DNA of 64,000 nucleotides from Onthophagus taurus (taxonomy: Eukaryota > Arthropoda > Insecta > Coleoptera > Scarabaeidae): assembly GCF_036711975.1 (NCBI RefSeq), contig NC_091972.1:12777001-12841000 (forward strand), in the 5' to 3' direction. The position numbers and the translations under genes are program-made. Below the pieces are notes generated by a model that saw only the letters and a list, made by a program, of their open reading frames with translations, was not told the origin of the DNA and made no database searches. Of the stretch, positions 13,565-25,400 are shown piece after piece; within the stretch, counting starts at the first letter, position 1, and the number at the start of each line of letters is the position of its first letter.

Positions 13565-13742
13565 CTCTGTAGGAGTTCGTTTGCAGCGAAGTATGTCTCA
13601 AGCTGAGCACTCGGTAGACAAGGACCGCGTACATTGCAATGTTTATTAATGAGAATATGGTGAAGGTTTTGAAGATTTGTTTCCGGAGCCTCATAGCATC
13701 AGGACTTTTTGGCAACAAAAGTCCTTCGGGACTATTAACCAT
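13565..13742 (-). CDS. Possible first coding exon of a type II membrane protein
   Basis: On the minus strand, ATG at 13742 opens a frame of 59 codons ending at a very strong donor (CAGAG|GTAAGTAAGAG, cut after 13565, phase 1). The peptide starts MVNSPEGLLLPKSP, continues with a short basic stretch (RLRKQ) and then a hydrophobic segment (about residues 23-45, IFSLINIAMYAVLVY in its core). A short cytosolic tail plus signal anchor is the layout of Golgi type II enzymes such as glycosyl- or sulfotransferases. The family cannot be named from this exon. The rest of the gene would lie at lower coordinates; 8648-8935 is one candidate exon. Confidence 0.4.
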
Positions 13743-14351
13743 TTTAAACAATTTCAGATATCAAATTTTGAAGGATTACATTTTGGGTTTTTGCTTACGT
13801 CAATAAATGACATTTGGCAAAGTCCAGGTGGCTAAATTCCGGTGTATAGGTATAGAAGGTCGATTAGCAGACACAAAAAGACTAAAAAGATTATTTTGCT
13901 TTGACAGTTTGCGGTACGGCAACAAGCCTAAGTAATTGTAGGGCGACTGTGGTGTAAACATATATCACGGAATTGTCAGACCGTAAAAGGACAAAAGAAC
14001 CTTGTCCTGCTCGCTATCAGGACGCCAAACATCCGATTCTCTTTCATACCCAGTGGGTTGAAGAAAAGAATCTGCGGCGACATTGAATGTGCGAATACAA
14101 CAACGCGGAGATGAGTCGAGCATGTTCTTTATTATGTCCCTAAAGAAGTTTAAAAGTTAAACATCACGACGATATAGAAAAAGGGAAATCTTATTACCTT
14201 AAACCCGGACCTATAATTCATTGTTTGGCCACCCACGGCCAAAGTTTTGACTTTTCTCCACCTTTACTTGACTATTTGAAAAGAGGCGGTACGTTTGTCG
14301 GTGCGGCAAAGCTGCGTGTAAGCTTTAGTGTTTGGTGCTTACCTGTTGGCC

Positions 14352-14645
14352 CTTTGGCGTCGTCCCCGAAAATGTTTTGACTCGACGCGGCTAATTTATC
14401 TGTCCGGTAACCGGCGTTACACAATCGAAAGATAAATTCTGGTCGAACTGGAGAGAAGATAAGAACCAAGGGACGACGGCGGTGAGATATATGGAAGCAG
14501 CTTCTACACGTACCTCGGCTTATCTCTTTCGAATTGACCCAGGTTCGTTCACGTGGAAGGTGCCTTGGCTATCGACTTCCTTTCAAAACCTTTTAAGATT
14601 TCGCGGCTACAAACTGGTTGCATTAACGCCGTTAAACCGGTTCCT
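14352..14645 (-). other. Possible 5' untranslated exons with strong splice donors (minus strand)
   Basis: On the minus strand two good donors occur close together, CCGAG|GTACGTG near 14513 and CAACAG|GTAAGCACC near 14351, each behind GC-rich sequence. They lie upstream of the candidate first coding exon at 13742 on the same strand, so they could be alternative 5' untranslated exons. No promoter motif or acceptor decides the matter. Confidence 0.25.
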
Positions 14646-15140
14646 ACATTAATTTATGTAACGATTTAAAATTATCTTTTTATTTGATAATTTTACAAAT
14701 TTTAAGTTTATTAAGAAAAATTTTTAAATCAATTTAATGAATCTAATTGCAAAAGTTTGCTGGACGTTTTAATTGTGATGAAATAAATAGAAATAAGCAT
14801 TTTCCCATAAGATGTAGCCGAATGTATTTATATAGACATACTACAATTGTTGAATAGAACGGCTATGTTCAGAGATACCAGAGATAATACTTAGATATAG
14901 CAAAGATGATATTGGTAGATGTTGGGAATATGTCATGAACGAAAGGCTATGGTAGTATTAAGAGATGTAAAGGTTGAGGAATGTTAGAGGCAGTGTAGAA
15001 GGTGGCCATTAACGATGTTGAGATATACAATTGGCGACATTTTAATAATATTATGCATGATGGGAAAGTTATTGATTTTCCAATCGATTTCATAAAAGAT
15101 GAGATTGGGTTGGGTTGGGTTAGAAAGATGTTTAGAACGG
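14646..15140. repeat. AT-rich spacer with degenerate GATGTTGAGA-type minisatellite
   Basis: About 14870-15060 consists of loose repeats of words such as GATGTTGAGATAT, GAGATGT and GTCATGAACGA. The same vocabulary recurs at 17890-18290 and 30900-31880, each time next to the 360-bp satellite or a fragment of it. This suggests the two form one composite element. Confidence 0.5.
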
Positions 15141-16775
15141 CCACTTTTAGGACACTTTTATTACCACTTTGGGAAATTTTCATACTCATAGTCCAGGAAC
15201 TGGATTTTATACGAATTTTTAAAACTTAATCGTCGAAAATTGCAAAATTCGAAAAATTTTTCGATCATTTCAAAAATTTATTTCTCAAGTACTAAAAGTG
15301 ATGTTTCAAAACGGCTTTCTGCATTAAAAAGAGCATACTATAATTAATAATTGGTGATATTTCCACAAGGATCCTTCAAGAAATTAATTTTATAGCGAAT
15401 TTTGAACGTTATCGATGAAAATTGCAACATCGAAAATTTTATCAAAACTTGAAATATTGTTTTTTCAAAAACTAAGAGTTATTTTTCAAAACGGGTTGGT
15501 TCATTGGAAAGAAGACACTTTTATTAACACTTTGGAAAATTTTCATACTCATATTCCAAGAAATGGATTTTATACGAATTTTTAAAACTTAATCGGCGAA
15601 AATTGCAAAATTCGAAAAAATTGTAGATTATTTCAAAAATTTATTTCTCAAGAACTAAATGTTATTTTTCAAAACGGCTTTCTGCATTAAAAAGAGCATA
15701 CTATAATTAATAATTGGTGATATTTCCACAAGGATCCTTCAAGAAATTAATTTTATAGCGAATTTTGAACGTTATCGATGAAAATTGCAACATCGAAAAT
15801 TTTATCAAAACTTCAAATATCTTTTTCTCAAAAACTAAAAGTTATTTTTCAAAACGGATTAGTTTATTGGAAAGAGGACACTTTTATTAACACTTTGGAA
15901 AATTTTCATACTCATATTCCAAGAAATGGATTTTATACGAATTTTTAAAACTTAATCGACGAAAATTGCAAAATTCGAAAAAATTGTAGATTATTTCAAA
16001 AATTTATTTCTCAAGAACTAAAAGTTATTTTTCAAAACGGCTTTCTGCATTAAAAAGAGCATACTATAATTAATAATTGGTGATATTTCCACAAGGATCC
16101 TTCAAGAAATTAATTTTATAGCGAATTTTGAACGTTATCGATGAAAATTGCAACATCGAAAATTTTATCAAAACTTCAAATATTGTTTTCTCAAAAACTA
16201 AAAGTTATTTTTCAAAACGGGTTGGTTTATTGGAAAGAGGACACTTTTATTAACACTTTGGAAAATTTTCATACTCATATTCCAAGAAATGGATTTTATA
16301 CGAATTTTTAAAACTTAATCGGCGAAAATTGCAAAATTCGAAAAAATTGTAGATTATTTCAAAAATTTATTTCTCAAGAACTAAAAGTTATTTTTCAAAA
16401 CGGCTTTCTGCATTAAAAAGAGCATACTATAATTAATAATTGGTGATATTTCCACAAGGATCCTTCAAGAAATTAATTTTATAGCGAATTTTGAACGTTA
16501 TCGATGAAAATTGCAACATCGAAAATTTTATCAAAATTTCAAATAATTTTTTCTCATTGGAAAGAGGATACTTTTATTAACACTTCGGAAAATTTTCATA
16601 CTCATATTCCAAGAAAGATCCTTCCTTTATTGCGAAATTATCGATGAAAATTGCAACATCGAAAATTTTATCAAAGTTTCAAATATTGTTTTCTCAAAAA
16701 CTAATATATATTTCAAATCGTGTTGGTTCATTGGAAAGAGGACACTCTTATTAACACTTTGGGCCACTTTTATAT
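15141..16775 (-). repeat. ~363-bp satellite, minus orientation
   Basis: This is the same family as 4981-6400, but inverted. The marker CCACAAGG recurs at 15363, 15726, 16089 and 16452, an exact 363-bp period. The last part (16540-16770) is rearranged and partly deleted. Units are much more alike here than in the plus array, so this array was homogenised or amplified more recently. Confidence 0.9.
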
Positions 16776-17440
16776 GGCTGATGGAGAAATTTACAAATGA
16801 CGTCACTGCAAAATACTGAGCCTATAGAGATTAAGAACAAAGAATAGATGATGTACGTTTTGGCTTATTCATGTATGATTGATTGGAAAATTTTCAACTG
16901 TTCATCCTTTTCAGCTTTTTCCTCTCCACAGACATTCTTCTCTTCACATTGATTCGCACCAGGTATTCTGGAAACTTATGCCGGAGTGTAGTCTCTGTTA
17001 TAACTACTTATAACGCATATGTTTATTCCTTCCGTAAGAACCAGCTTAAATCATTTAGATACGCATTCAATGGTCCATGCCTAAAGAAGAATTGCAATCT
17101 TTTCCTCCAATACACACCTTAGCTTTATATACATTTGGAAATTTCATAGTTTTTCTTTCATTCCTTGCAAATCATTCAAACCCTTTAACTACCTTATTCA
17201 TATCCAAACTATTTTCCTTCATTTCAATTGTTGTAGATGCTAGATATAGTCTTGTGGCGAAGAAATGCTGATGCTAGCGGATAGCTGGTAAAGAAGTTGT
17301 CTACGTTTAATGTTCTACCTTCCTTCATTTGCAGTTAATCCATAATTTTATTATTATTAGTCTGCCTTTCTAACAAACAAGAGTATTGTCAATTTCATAG
17401 TCTTCGCGAAGATACTGATCTAATAGGACAATTTTGATTA
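16776..17440. other. Unannotated sequence between satellite fragments
   Basis: Contains chance ORFs of 64-79 codons with hydrophobic, low-information peptides. Nothing was recognised. Confidence 0.35.
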
Positions 17441-17454
17441 TCTTATAATCAATT

Positions 17455-17615
17455 TTTTTTTTGATTTCATACGAATTTTTAAAACTTAATCGGCGAAAAT
17501 TGCAAAATTTTCAAAAATGTATTTGTCAAGAACTGAATGTGATTGGTGACGGCATTTTGCATTAAAAAGAAGATACTTTTATTAATAATCGATATCCCTT
17601 CCACCACTAGTACAT
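17455..17615 (-). repeat. Fragment of the 360-bp satellite and element end
   Basis: ATACGAATTTTTAAAACTTA followed by the CGGCGAAAATTGC block is shared with the 15.2-16.8 kb array. The fragment ends at GATATCCCTTCCACCACTA, the reverse complement of the TAGTGATGG...GGATATC edge seen at 4986. Confidence 0.75.
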
Positions 17616-18520
17616 ACCTTGTAAAATATTTTTCAATAATCTCTAGTATCTGTTGTGTTAGTTGCTGAACTCACCAGAATAATTTCCGTGGGGCCATAGA
17701 AATCATTTCCCCATATAAAAATTGTTGTATGTGTATCTTTCTAGGAGTATCACATATTTGAAGTGTTTTCGGTTGAGTACCTACAATATTACTCATTAAT
17801 GGGAAAAATAAATTGAAACATAGAAAACAGAGAAAAATAATTAAATAAAATAATAGGATATAAGATAATAATAATAGATATAAAGAAAAATTTGAAGATA
17901 TTATCTAAAACACAATGCTGGATAATATCAATGACGATGTTAAGAAATACCACAATGAATTTTGAGAAATATCAGGAATAATGCTTAGATATATCAAGAA
18001 CGATGGTTATAGAGTTTGAGGAACATGGTTAAGGGGTCAGGACAGTGTTGAGATAGGTCACCGATGGTTTCAGTCGATGTCATAAATGATGGGTTGGGTT
18101 GGGAAAATGTTTAGATAGTTTAAGAGTTGTCTGGGTATATGTCCAAGAGATGGCAGAAACTATGTAGAGGTCACCATCAACAATCTTAATAGATGCAAGA
18201 ACTTAAGATACCTCCAAGTCATGACAAGGTTGTGCGATGTCATCATCGAGGAATTATATTGGAAGATATCAGCTTCTTATGGATATCATATAGAATGATG
18301 ATAAAAGATAAAAGGAGTCATGTTTTTTTTCAATGTTTTTCATATAATATAAACGTGTAAAAAAAAAGAACTATTCTGTGCAAGATACTGTATATGAGTA
18401 AATTTCTTTTCTAAAGCCATATATTGTATTTCAAAGTTTTTTTTTTTCTAGAAAAGTGTAATGTTGTACGATTGCTCAGAACAATAAAATCTAAATTTCG
18501 ATTGCCTTGTTCACTACTGT
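17616..18520. repeat. AT-rich sequence with degenerate GATGTTAAGA-type minisatellite
   Basis: 17890-18290 contains loosely repeated words (GACGATGTTAAGAAATA, GAGAAATATCAGGAA, GATATATCAAGAACGATG) like those at 14.9 and 30.9-31.9 kb. The remainder is featureless. Confidence 0.45.
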
Positions 18521-19640
18521 ATATAGTCAGGTCCGACGGATCCATGCCATGAAATAAAACCATTTTATGGTTGGAAAAACTCCGACGTTAAAGTAGAAGA
18601 ACGCGAGTGACTTCCCGGTGGAAACTCGCCGAGGAGGTTTTAACGTCGACGTTTCCACGAACCGTTTAGAACGTTTCGAGCGATTTAATCCAGTACGTTA
18701 GCGTTATCGCCGCCGGTAAATTGCTTTGTGCATTTCCAAACAAACCGTCGGCGTCGTCGCCTCCGTCTCTTTGCGCAGTAGCCTCTACGTTCGAATGGTT
18801 CTTGTAATTATACGTTTCAACGGAGCTTCTAGGTACTGCTTATGACCGAACCAACTTATGCATAACCATTTCTGATTTAATCGTTTTCTTGAGTCTGTGT
18901 TAAAAACAATCATATCAAATAATTAATTTTCTTATTTGTATAGGAAGTTGTTTAGATTTTATTTATATTTATACAGTAGCACGCAATAAAATAGTTAAGA
19001 GTTTTATTCGTTCCGTTTTATTGGTCGTCTTTTTCGTTGTCGTCACCCTGGGGACGTCCGTTAGAGGCGTCGATCGGAAAATTTCAATTTAGCTCTCGGA
19101 AAAAGCCGTTCCAGTTTGTCACTCCGTCCGTGGAACGCGAATTAATTAACAGACGTGACCGGCATCGCCATTGAACCGTCCCCGTCGACTTGCTTCTTTT
19201 CATTTATTTCTACGACCGTCATTTATCGTTTCTTTTTTCTTCAGTCGTTGGACGTTAATATGCGGCAGCACTTCCCCATAAACAGAACTAATAAAGAAAG
19301 TATTACAATTTTAATATGGTTATAGTAAACGATGGCGCCGAATAAATTTCAATTAATTACTTATAAGAAAATATCAATGTATAATTTATATATGATTTAG
19401 AATAGAAAATTTTCCAATAAAATTTTGTGAATATTTTATACAACATTCGCCATCTGTTTGTGGAAAGTCGAACGAATACCGCAAAGTTGAAGATTAAGTT
19501 AGTAGTCCACTGTATAAATTAGTATTTATAATAAGTTATTATTAATAATTTATAATAAATATAGCATTCTTTTCCTTCACCTTAAATCCAATTATTTAAG
19601 CATCATATAATTTTGTGGATTAAGATGTCTCCATGTTATT
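18521..19640. promoter_or_regulatory. GC-elevated non-coding blocks
   Basis: 18530-18850 and 19010-19270 are CpG-containing blocks (for example GTCGGCGTCGTCGCCTCCGT near 18747) with stops in every frame. They may be regulatory or untranslated; no specific element was recognised. 19280-19640 is plain AT-rich DNA. Confidence 0.2.
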
Positions 19641-19645
19641 GCTGA

Positions 19646-20300
19646 AGTTACATACAGAGTGTTCATTTGAAAACTTCTCACCTTAATTTCTGGAAATCTA
19701 GAAATTTTCTGGAAAAAAGTTTTCCATGTTTCTCTTTGTGTATTGTACTCAAACACAATTTAACTGCTTGAAATGTTTTATTATTGATTTAAAAATTATT
19801 TAAGAAAACAAATATATTTTTGACAGAAAAAGTTATTCAATATTTGTTCAAAGCTACTATATACAAAAACATCTGTTTCAATTCCACGCTAGCTTGCAAC
19901 AATCCTTTGAAGAAGTTCTATACATTTTAAAGTTAAGGGGTAGATACAACAGACTTTAAATAATCCTATAGAAAAACCTGTAGTGGCGTCAAACCAGGCT
20001 AATTTTCTGGCTATTCTACAGGTCCTCTTCGTCCTATTCATTTATTTGCAAATACATTGTCTAAGGACTGCTGTGCTGGAAGAACATAATGAGGAGGAAC
20101 GTTATTGTGTTGAAAATGTAATGCATTTTCCAACATATCCAAACATTTGATCCCCAAGATGCCTGCTCATATATTAATTTTTTAATGTCCATATAAAAGT
20201 TTTCGTTACAATTATGTTTACACAAATCCATGTAAATAAAAAGTACATTCATCACTAAAGTCAGACAAAGTTTGTAGTACAAAGAAATATTCAAATATGG
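19646..20300 (-). pseudogene. Degenerate mariner-like transposase, C-terminal half
   Basis: Minus-strand translation gives recognisable but broken pieces of a Tc1/mariner-superfamily transposase: FSDECTFYLHGFV (around the first catalytic Asp), then in shifted frames PPHYVLPAQQSLDN, IGRRGPVE and DYLKSVV. These match the typical APPHY...WIGRRGPIEWPPRSPD...GYLKSVVY region. Stops and frameshifts are frequent. A putative terminal sequence, ACAGAGTGTTCATTTGAAAA, lies at 19652. The copy is dead and is joined to a LINE fragment at 20290. Confidence 0.75.
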
Positions 20301-20665
20301 AAAAGCTCCCTACAAGGGAATTGTATGATAAAAACAGAATCAAAAGCAAGAAGAAAATCATAGATGTAAGAATTAATGGACAACGAGAGATAGCAGCAAA
20401 ATACAATTATCTAGGAACCATGATTAGTAAAGATGGTAGGATATATCAAGATATGACGTAACAGAATAGCAAAAGTAAGTGGAGTCTTTTACCAGATGAA
20501 TAATACTATGGTAAGTACTAAAGAATTAAGCACTAAAGCAAAATTACATCTATACACAACCATCTATGTATCACCCACACTCACCTATGGGCCGGAAACT
20601 TGGACAATGTTAGATAAATACAAATTAAAGACTGGAGCAACTGAAATCTGCAAAAAATAATATGA
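20290..20665 (+). pseudogene. RTE-like LINE reverse-transcriptase fragment
   Basis: Plus-strand translation reads NYLGTMISKDGR, then RIAKVSGVFYQMNN, then YVSPTLTYGPETWT. This is the C-terminal RT region typical of RTE-type non-LTR retrotransposons (YLG...DGR...RI..A...F..M...Y...L.YG.ETW). At least one frame break is present. It is inserted among mariner-like debris on the opposite strand. Confidence 0.75.
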
Positions 20666-20739
20666 AAAACTACAAGTGACAGAACACAAACAAGAACGCC
20701 GAAGAAGAACATGTGTCATTAAGATTTCGATTGATATGG

Positions 20740-21110
20740 ATCACTTGTTACTCCAAGGTATCTCTCCAGTCATCAATTTTATCAGGATACTGGATGTATT
20801 CTTCAACAGTCAGATGAGGGTTTTCGATACTCCGATATGTGCAGTTAAATTTATTTACAAATTCATGCAAATAGAAAGTACATTCATCACTAAACAGATA
20901 TTTTTTAAATTTTTATCACTATCATCTTCAGTTAGCTCTTGATGTATTTTCAATTTTTCATTATAGAATTTATGAAATTTTATAATATCATCAACAGAAC
21001 CCAAGGAAATTCCAGTTCCATGAGAAATTTGATGTAATGAAGTATTCGGATTAATGCTGAAATGATCCAACACTTTCCCTCAAGGGGCTTCATATAAAAC
21101 TTAGCTGATT
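20740..21110 (-). pseudogene. Mariner-like transposase remnant, internally deleted (copy 1)
   Basis: The minus strand encodes a helix-turn-helix segment (LDHFSINPNTSLHQISHGTG, then SVDDIIKFHKF and HQELTEDDSD). This directly abuts a piece of the catalytic region (DECTFYLHEFVNKFN, then NPHLT and YPDKIDDW in another frame). The middle of the transposase is missing. The same deletion form recurs at 21480-21840. Confidence 0.75.
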
Positions 21111-21114
21111 ATCT

Positions 21115-21475
21115 TATACAAATTGGCAAATCCATGATGGCTGGTCAGTTGCAGTTACATGAAAAACTAGAAAAAACACAACACACAAAGTACACAAGCA
21201 CAAACAAGGGTGTGATAAAAGAACTAAGCTTGAATGCTTTAGTAGAAGACATAGACAAGATATAGACGAAATGTTATAGCCACATGTTTCCAATAGCTAA
21301 GGAAAGAATACCAAAGGAAATATTGAATATAAAACCAGAAAGAAGAAGCAGTGGTGTTAAAAACGGGGAAAAATATCGCTGAAGTACGAAGAATGGTTAA
21401 AGATTAGAAGACTTACAGGAGATGGATCCGAGACCTAATACCATGAGATAGAACTTAAGGCAAGAGAACGATGGA
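21115..21475. other. Transposon-derived sequence between the two mariner-like copies
   Basis: No intact frame. A short plus-strand stretch (ILNIKPERRSSGVKNGEKYR, near 21322-21381) could be LINE-derived, but this is not certain. Confidence 0.3.
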
Positions 21476-21479
21476 GAAA

Positions 21480-21845
21480 AAGATGTGTCATTAAGATTTC
21501 CAGATATCAATTTTATGAGGGTACTAGGTGCATTCTTCGGCAGTCAGATGAGGATTTTCGCTACTCCGACAGGTACAACAATTATATTTATTTACAAATT
21601 CATGCAAATAAAAAATACATTCATCCAGTCTTCAGTTAGCTGGATTTCAATCTTATCAGGATAGAATTTATGGAATTTTATAATTTTATGAACAGAATCC
21701 AAGGCAATTCCAGTTCCACCAGATATTTGATGTAATGAAGTATTTGGATTTTTGCTGAAATGATCCAACACTTTCTTTGGAGCCCTCAAGGGGCTCCATA
21801 TAAAACTTTGCTGATTACGTTATACAGATTGGCAAATCCATCTTG
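21480..21845 (-). pseudogene. Mariner-like transposase remnant, internally deleted (copy 2)
   Basis: A second copy of the deleted form: RAPKKVLDHFSKNPNTSLHQ, SVHKIIKFHKFYPDK and QLTEDW, with the catalytic fragment read out of frame behind it. Flanks are also shared with copy 1: TGTGTCATTAAGATTTC on one side and ATTGGCAAATCCAT...GGTCAGTTGC on the other. The whole ~360-bp block was therefore duplicated, or both are copies of one deleted element. Confidence 0.75.
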
Positions 21846-21929
21846 GCCGGTCAGTTGCGCAGAAGAAGAAGTGCGACAGTAAATTATTGAAGCAGCTACC
21901 GTTGGTATAGCGCTCGCCAAAAATTTAGT

Positions 21930-24690
21930 ACATACATCGTAAAATTACAGTTATGCAAGGTTGGAATCAAAAAATCATAACTCCAAAATTTGAGGATTTA
22001 AAGAAATGGTCTTCAATACATTACTAAATACTAAATACTAAATAAATTTACTTTAAATCGTTTTTTATTTCATAATGATATCTCAATTAGTTTTGGAGAT
22101 ATGATTTTTTTAACATCTGTTCTTAAAGTTTAGAATAACCAAATATGACAAGTTGGATTTAAAAAATCATTACAACGATGTTTATAGAAAATAAATTATT
22201 TATGGCACATCAAATTTGCTTTAAAGTGCTCTTTATTTCATGGTGATATCTCATTTCGTGCTTGAGATACAATTTTTTAATGTTTATATTACATATCCAT
22301 ACTAATCAAAAATGTAGAGTTAAATTAAAAGTCAGAACAACGATGATTATAGAAAATAAGAATTTATGCTGCATTAAATCTTCATTAAATTTGCTTTAAA
22401 CTGCTTTTAATATCATAACGATATCTCAATTGGTTATTGAGATACGTAAAGATCAATTATCCTAATATTTATGTTTAAGGTTATGCAGGGTTGCAATAAA
22501 AGAACCATAACTCCAAAATTTGAAGATTTAAAGAAATGATCTTCATTACAGTAAAAACTAAGTAAATTTACTTAAAAATTGCTTTTTATTGCATGATGAT
22601 ATCTCAATTAGTTTTGGAGATACGTTTTTTTTAACATCTATTCATAAAGTTTAGAATAACCAAATATGACAAGTTGGATTTAAAAAATCATAAAAACGAT
22701 GTTTATGGAAAATAACAAATTATTTATGGCACATCAAATCTTCATCAAATTTGCTTTAAAATGCTCTTTATTTCATGGTGATATCTCCATTCGTTCTTGA
22801 GATACGATTTTTTAACATTTATATTACATATCTATACCAATCAAAAATGTAGAGTTAAATTAAAAAATCGGAATAACGATGATTATAAAAAATAAGAATT
22901 TATGCTGCATTAAACCTTCATTAAATTTGCTTTAAACTGTTTTTAATATCACAACGATATCTCAATCGGTTATTGAGATATGTAAAGATCAATTACCCTC
23001 ATATTTATGTTTAAGGTTATGCAGAGTTGCAATAAAAGAACCATAACTCCAAAATTTGAAGATTTAAAGAAACGATCTTCATTACAGTAAAAACTAAGTA
23101 AATTTACTTAAAAATTGCTTTTTATTACATGATGATATCTCAATTAGTTTTGGAGATACGATTTTTTTAACATCCGTTCATAAAGTTTAGAATAACCAAA
23201 TATGACAAGTTGGATTTAAAAAATCATAAAAACGATGTTTATGGAAAATAACAAATTATTTATGGCACATCAAATCTTCATCAAATTTGCTTTAAAATGC
23301 TCTTTATTTCATGGTGATATCTCCATTCATTCTTGAGATACGATTTTTTAATATTTATATTACATATCTATACCAATCAAAAATGTAGAGTTAAATTAAA
23401 AAATCGGAACAACGATGATTATAAAAAATAAGAATTTATGCTGCATTAAACCTTCATTAAATTTGCTTTAAACTGTTTTTAATATCACAACGATATTTCA
23501 ATCGGTTATTGAGATATGTAAAGATCAATTACCCTAATATTTATGTTTAAGGTTATGCAGAGTTGCAATAAAAGAACCATAACACCAAAATTTGAAGATT
23601 TAAAGAAATGATCTTCATTACAATAAAAACTAAGTAAATTTACTTAAAAATTGCTTTTTATTGCATGATGATATCTCAATTAGTTTTGGAGATACGATTT
23701 TTTTAACATCCGTTCATAAAGTTTAGAATAACCAAATATGACAAGTTGGATTTAAAAAATCATAACATCGATGTTTATGGAAAATAACAAATTATTTATG
23801 GCACATCAAATCTTCATCAAATTTGCTTTAAAATGCTCTTTATTTCATGGTGATATCTCCATTCGTTCTTGAGATACGATTTTTTAATATTTATATTACA
23901 TATCTATACCAATCAAAAATGTAGAGTTAAATTAAAAAATCGGAACAACGATGATTATAAAAAATAAGAATTTATGCTGCATTAAACCTTCATTAAATTT
24001 GCTTTAAACTGTTTTTAATATCACAACGATATCTCAATCGGTTATTGAGATATGTAAAGATCAATTACCCTCATATTTATGTTTAAGGTTATGCAGAGTT
24101 GCAATAAAAGAACCATAACTCCAAAATTTGAAGATTTAAAGAAACGATCTTCATTACAGTAAAAACTAAGTAAATTTACTTAAAAATTGCTTTTTATTGC
24201 ATGATGATATCTCAATTAGTTTTGGAGATACGATTTTTTTAACATCCGTTCATAAAGTTTAGAATAACCAAATATGACAAGTTGGATTTAAAAAATCATA
24301 AAAACGATGTTTATGGAAAATAAGAAATTATTTATAGTGTATTAAATCTTCATTAAATTTGCTTTAAACTGCTTCATAACGATATCTCAATTGGTTATTG
24401 AGATACGTAACGATCAATTATCTAGTATTTATGTTTAAGATTATGCAAAGTTGCAATGAAAAAATCGTAACTTCAAAATTTAAAGATTTAAAGAAATGAT
24501 CTTCATTACAGTAAAAACTAAGTAAATTTACTTAAAAATTGCTTTTTATTGCATGATGATATCTCAATTAGTTTTGGAGATACGATTTTTTTAACATCCG
24601 TTCATAAAGTTTAGAATAACCAAATATGACAAGTTGGATTTAAAAAATCATAACATCGATGTTTATGGAAAATAAATAGTTATTTACATA
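21930..24690 (+). repeat. 536-bp higher-order satellite made of three ~178-bp subunits
   Basis: The marker GGTTATGCA recurs at 22479, 23015, 23551 and 24087, exactly 536 bp apart, with a diverged first copy near 21949 and a last one at 24439. Each unit has three related subunits containing a [AC]GATATCTC...GAGATA block. The last interval is 352 bp, about two subunits, so one subunit was lost. Blocks of conserved sequence (AAATTTGCTTTAAA, TTTTGGAGATACG) alternate with variable spacers. All frames are closed. Confidence 0.92.
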
Positions 24691-25400
24691 ACCAGTTAGG
24701 AAAAGATTAATTTTGTTTGACGAACGTAATATTTGCCGAAAGAGTTAAGTACTGTAATGTGTTAAGTACAAAATTTTATCTAATTCCGTTGAAAAAGCAA
24801 TTTTTGTTCAAAACTTGACTTATTCTATTAGTGACAGATGTCAATTTATCAATTTGTAGTTAGTTAATAGAATTCAATACATCACTAGTGATGTAATGAA
24901 ATAATGTAATGAAATCATTACATCACTAGTTATAAAAAAGTGACGTTACTTAACGCCAGAAAGACATGTAAAATTTAATTTTCATAATGAAATTAGGTAA
25001 AAAATATTTATACCACATATATCTTTATCAATTTTGCTTTAAAATGCTCTTTATTTCATGTTTATCTCTAATACCATAAGGAGAAAGCTTGCGCAGAAGA
25101 ATCTAAAATCTAAAAAAAATCTAAAGTTGTTGATGAATTCGTTCACTTTAATCACCTTAATTATAGAATTCCCTTATACAATTTAAATTACAACACAAAT
25201 GTAGAATTACAATTATCAATAACAAATTATAAAGTTATTTAATACCCTGTCAACTGTAATAAATAATTATTATGGGTCACGTTAGTGAATAGTAGTAAAT
25301 ATATGATCATCGTCTGAATGTAGTTATACATAATTATTGTTCCACATGGATTGTTTTAATCTGATTTATAATTAGCTCAAGTTATGGTTGTAAATAATCG
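24691..25400. other. AT-rich sequence with a small ATCACTAGTGAT palindrome
   Basis: Around 24880-24935, ACATCACTAGTGATGT is a perfect palindrome followed by two ATGTAATGAAAT repeats and another TACATCACTAGT. Otherwise nothing was recognised. Confidence 0.45.

Noticed and set aside
21930..24690. CRISPR-like array
   Set aside because: Units are 536 bp with related subunits and no short repeat/unique spacer pattern; the genome is eukaryotic.
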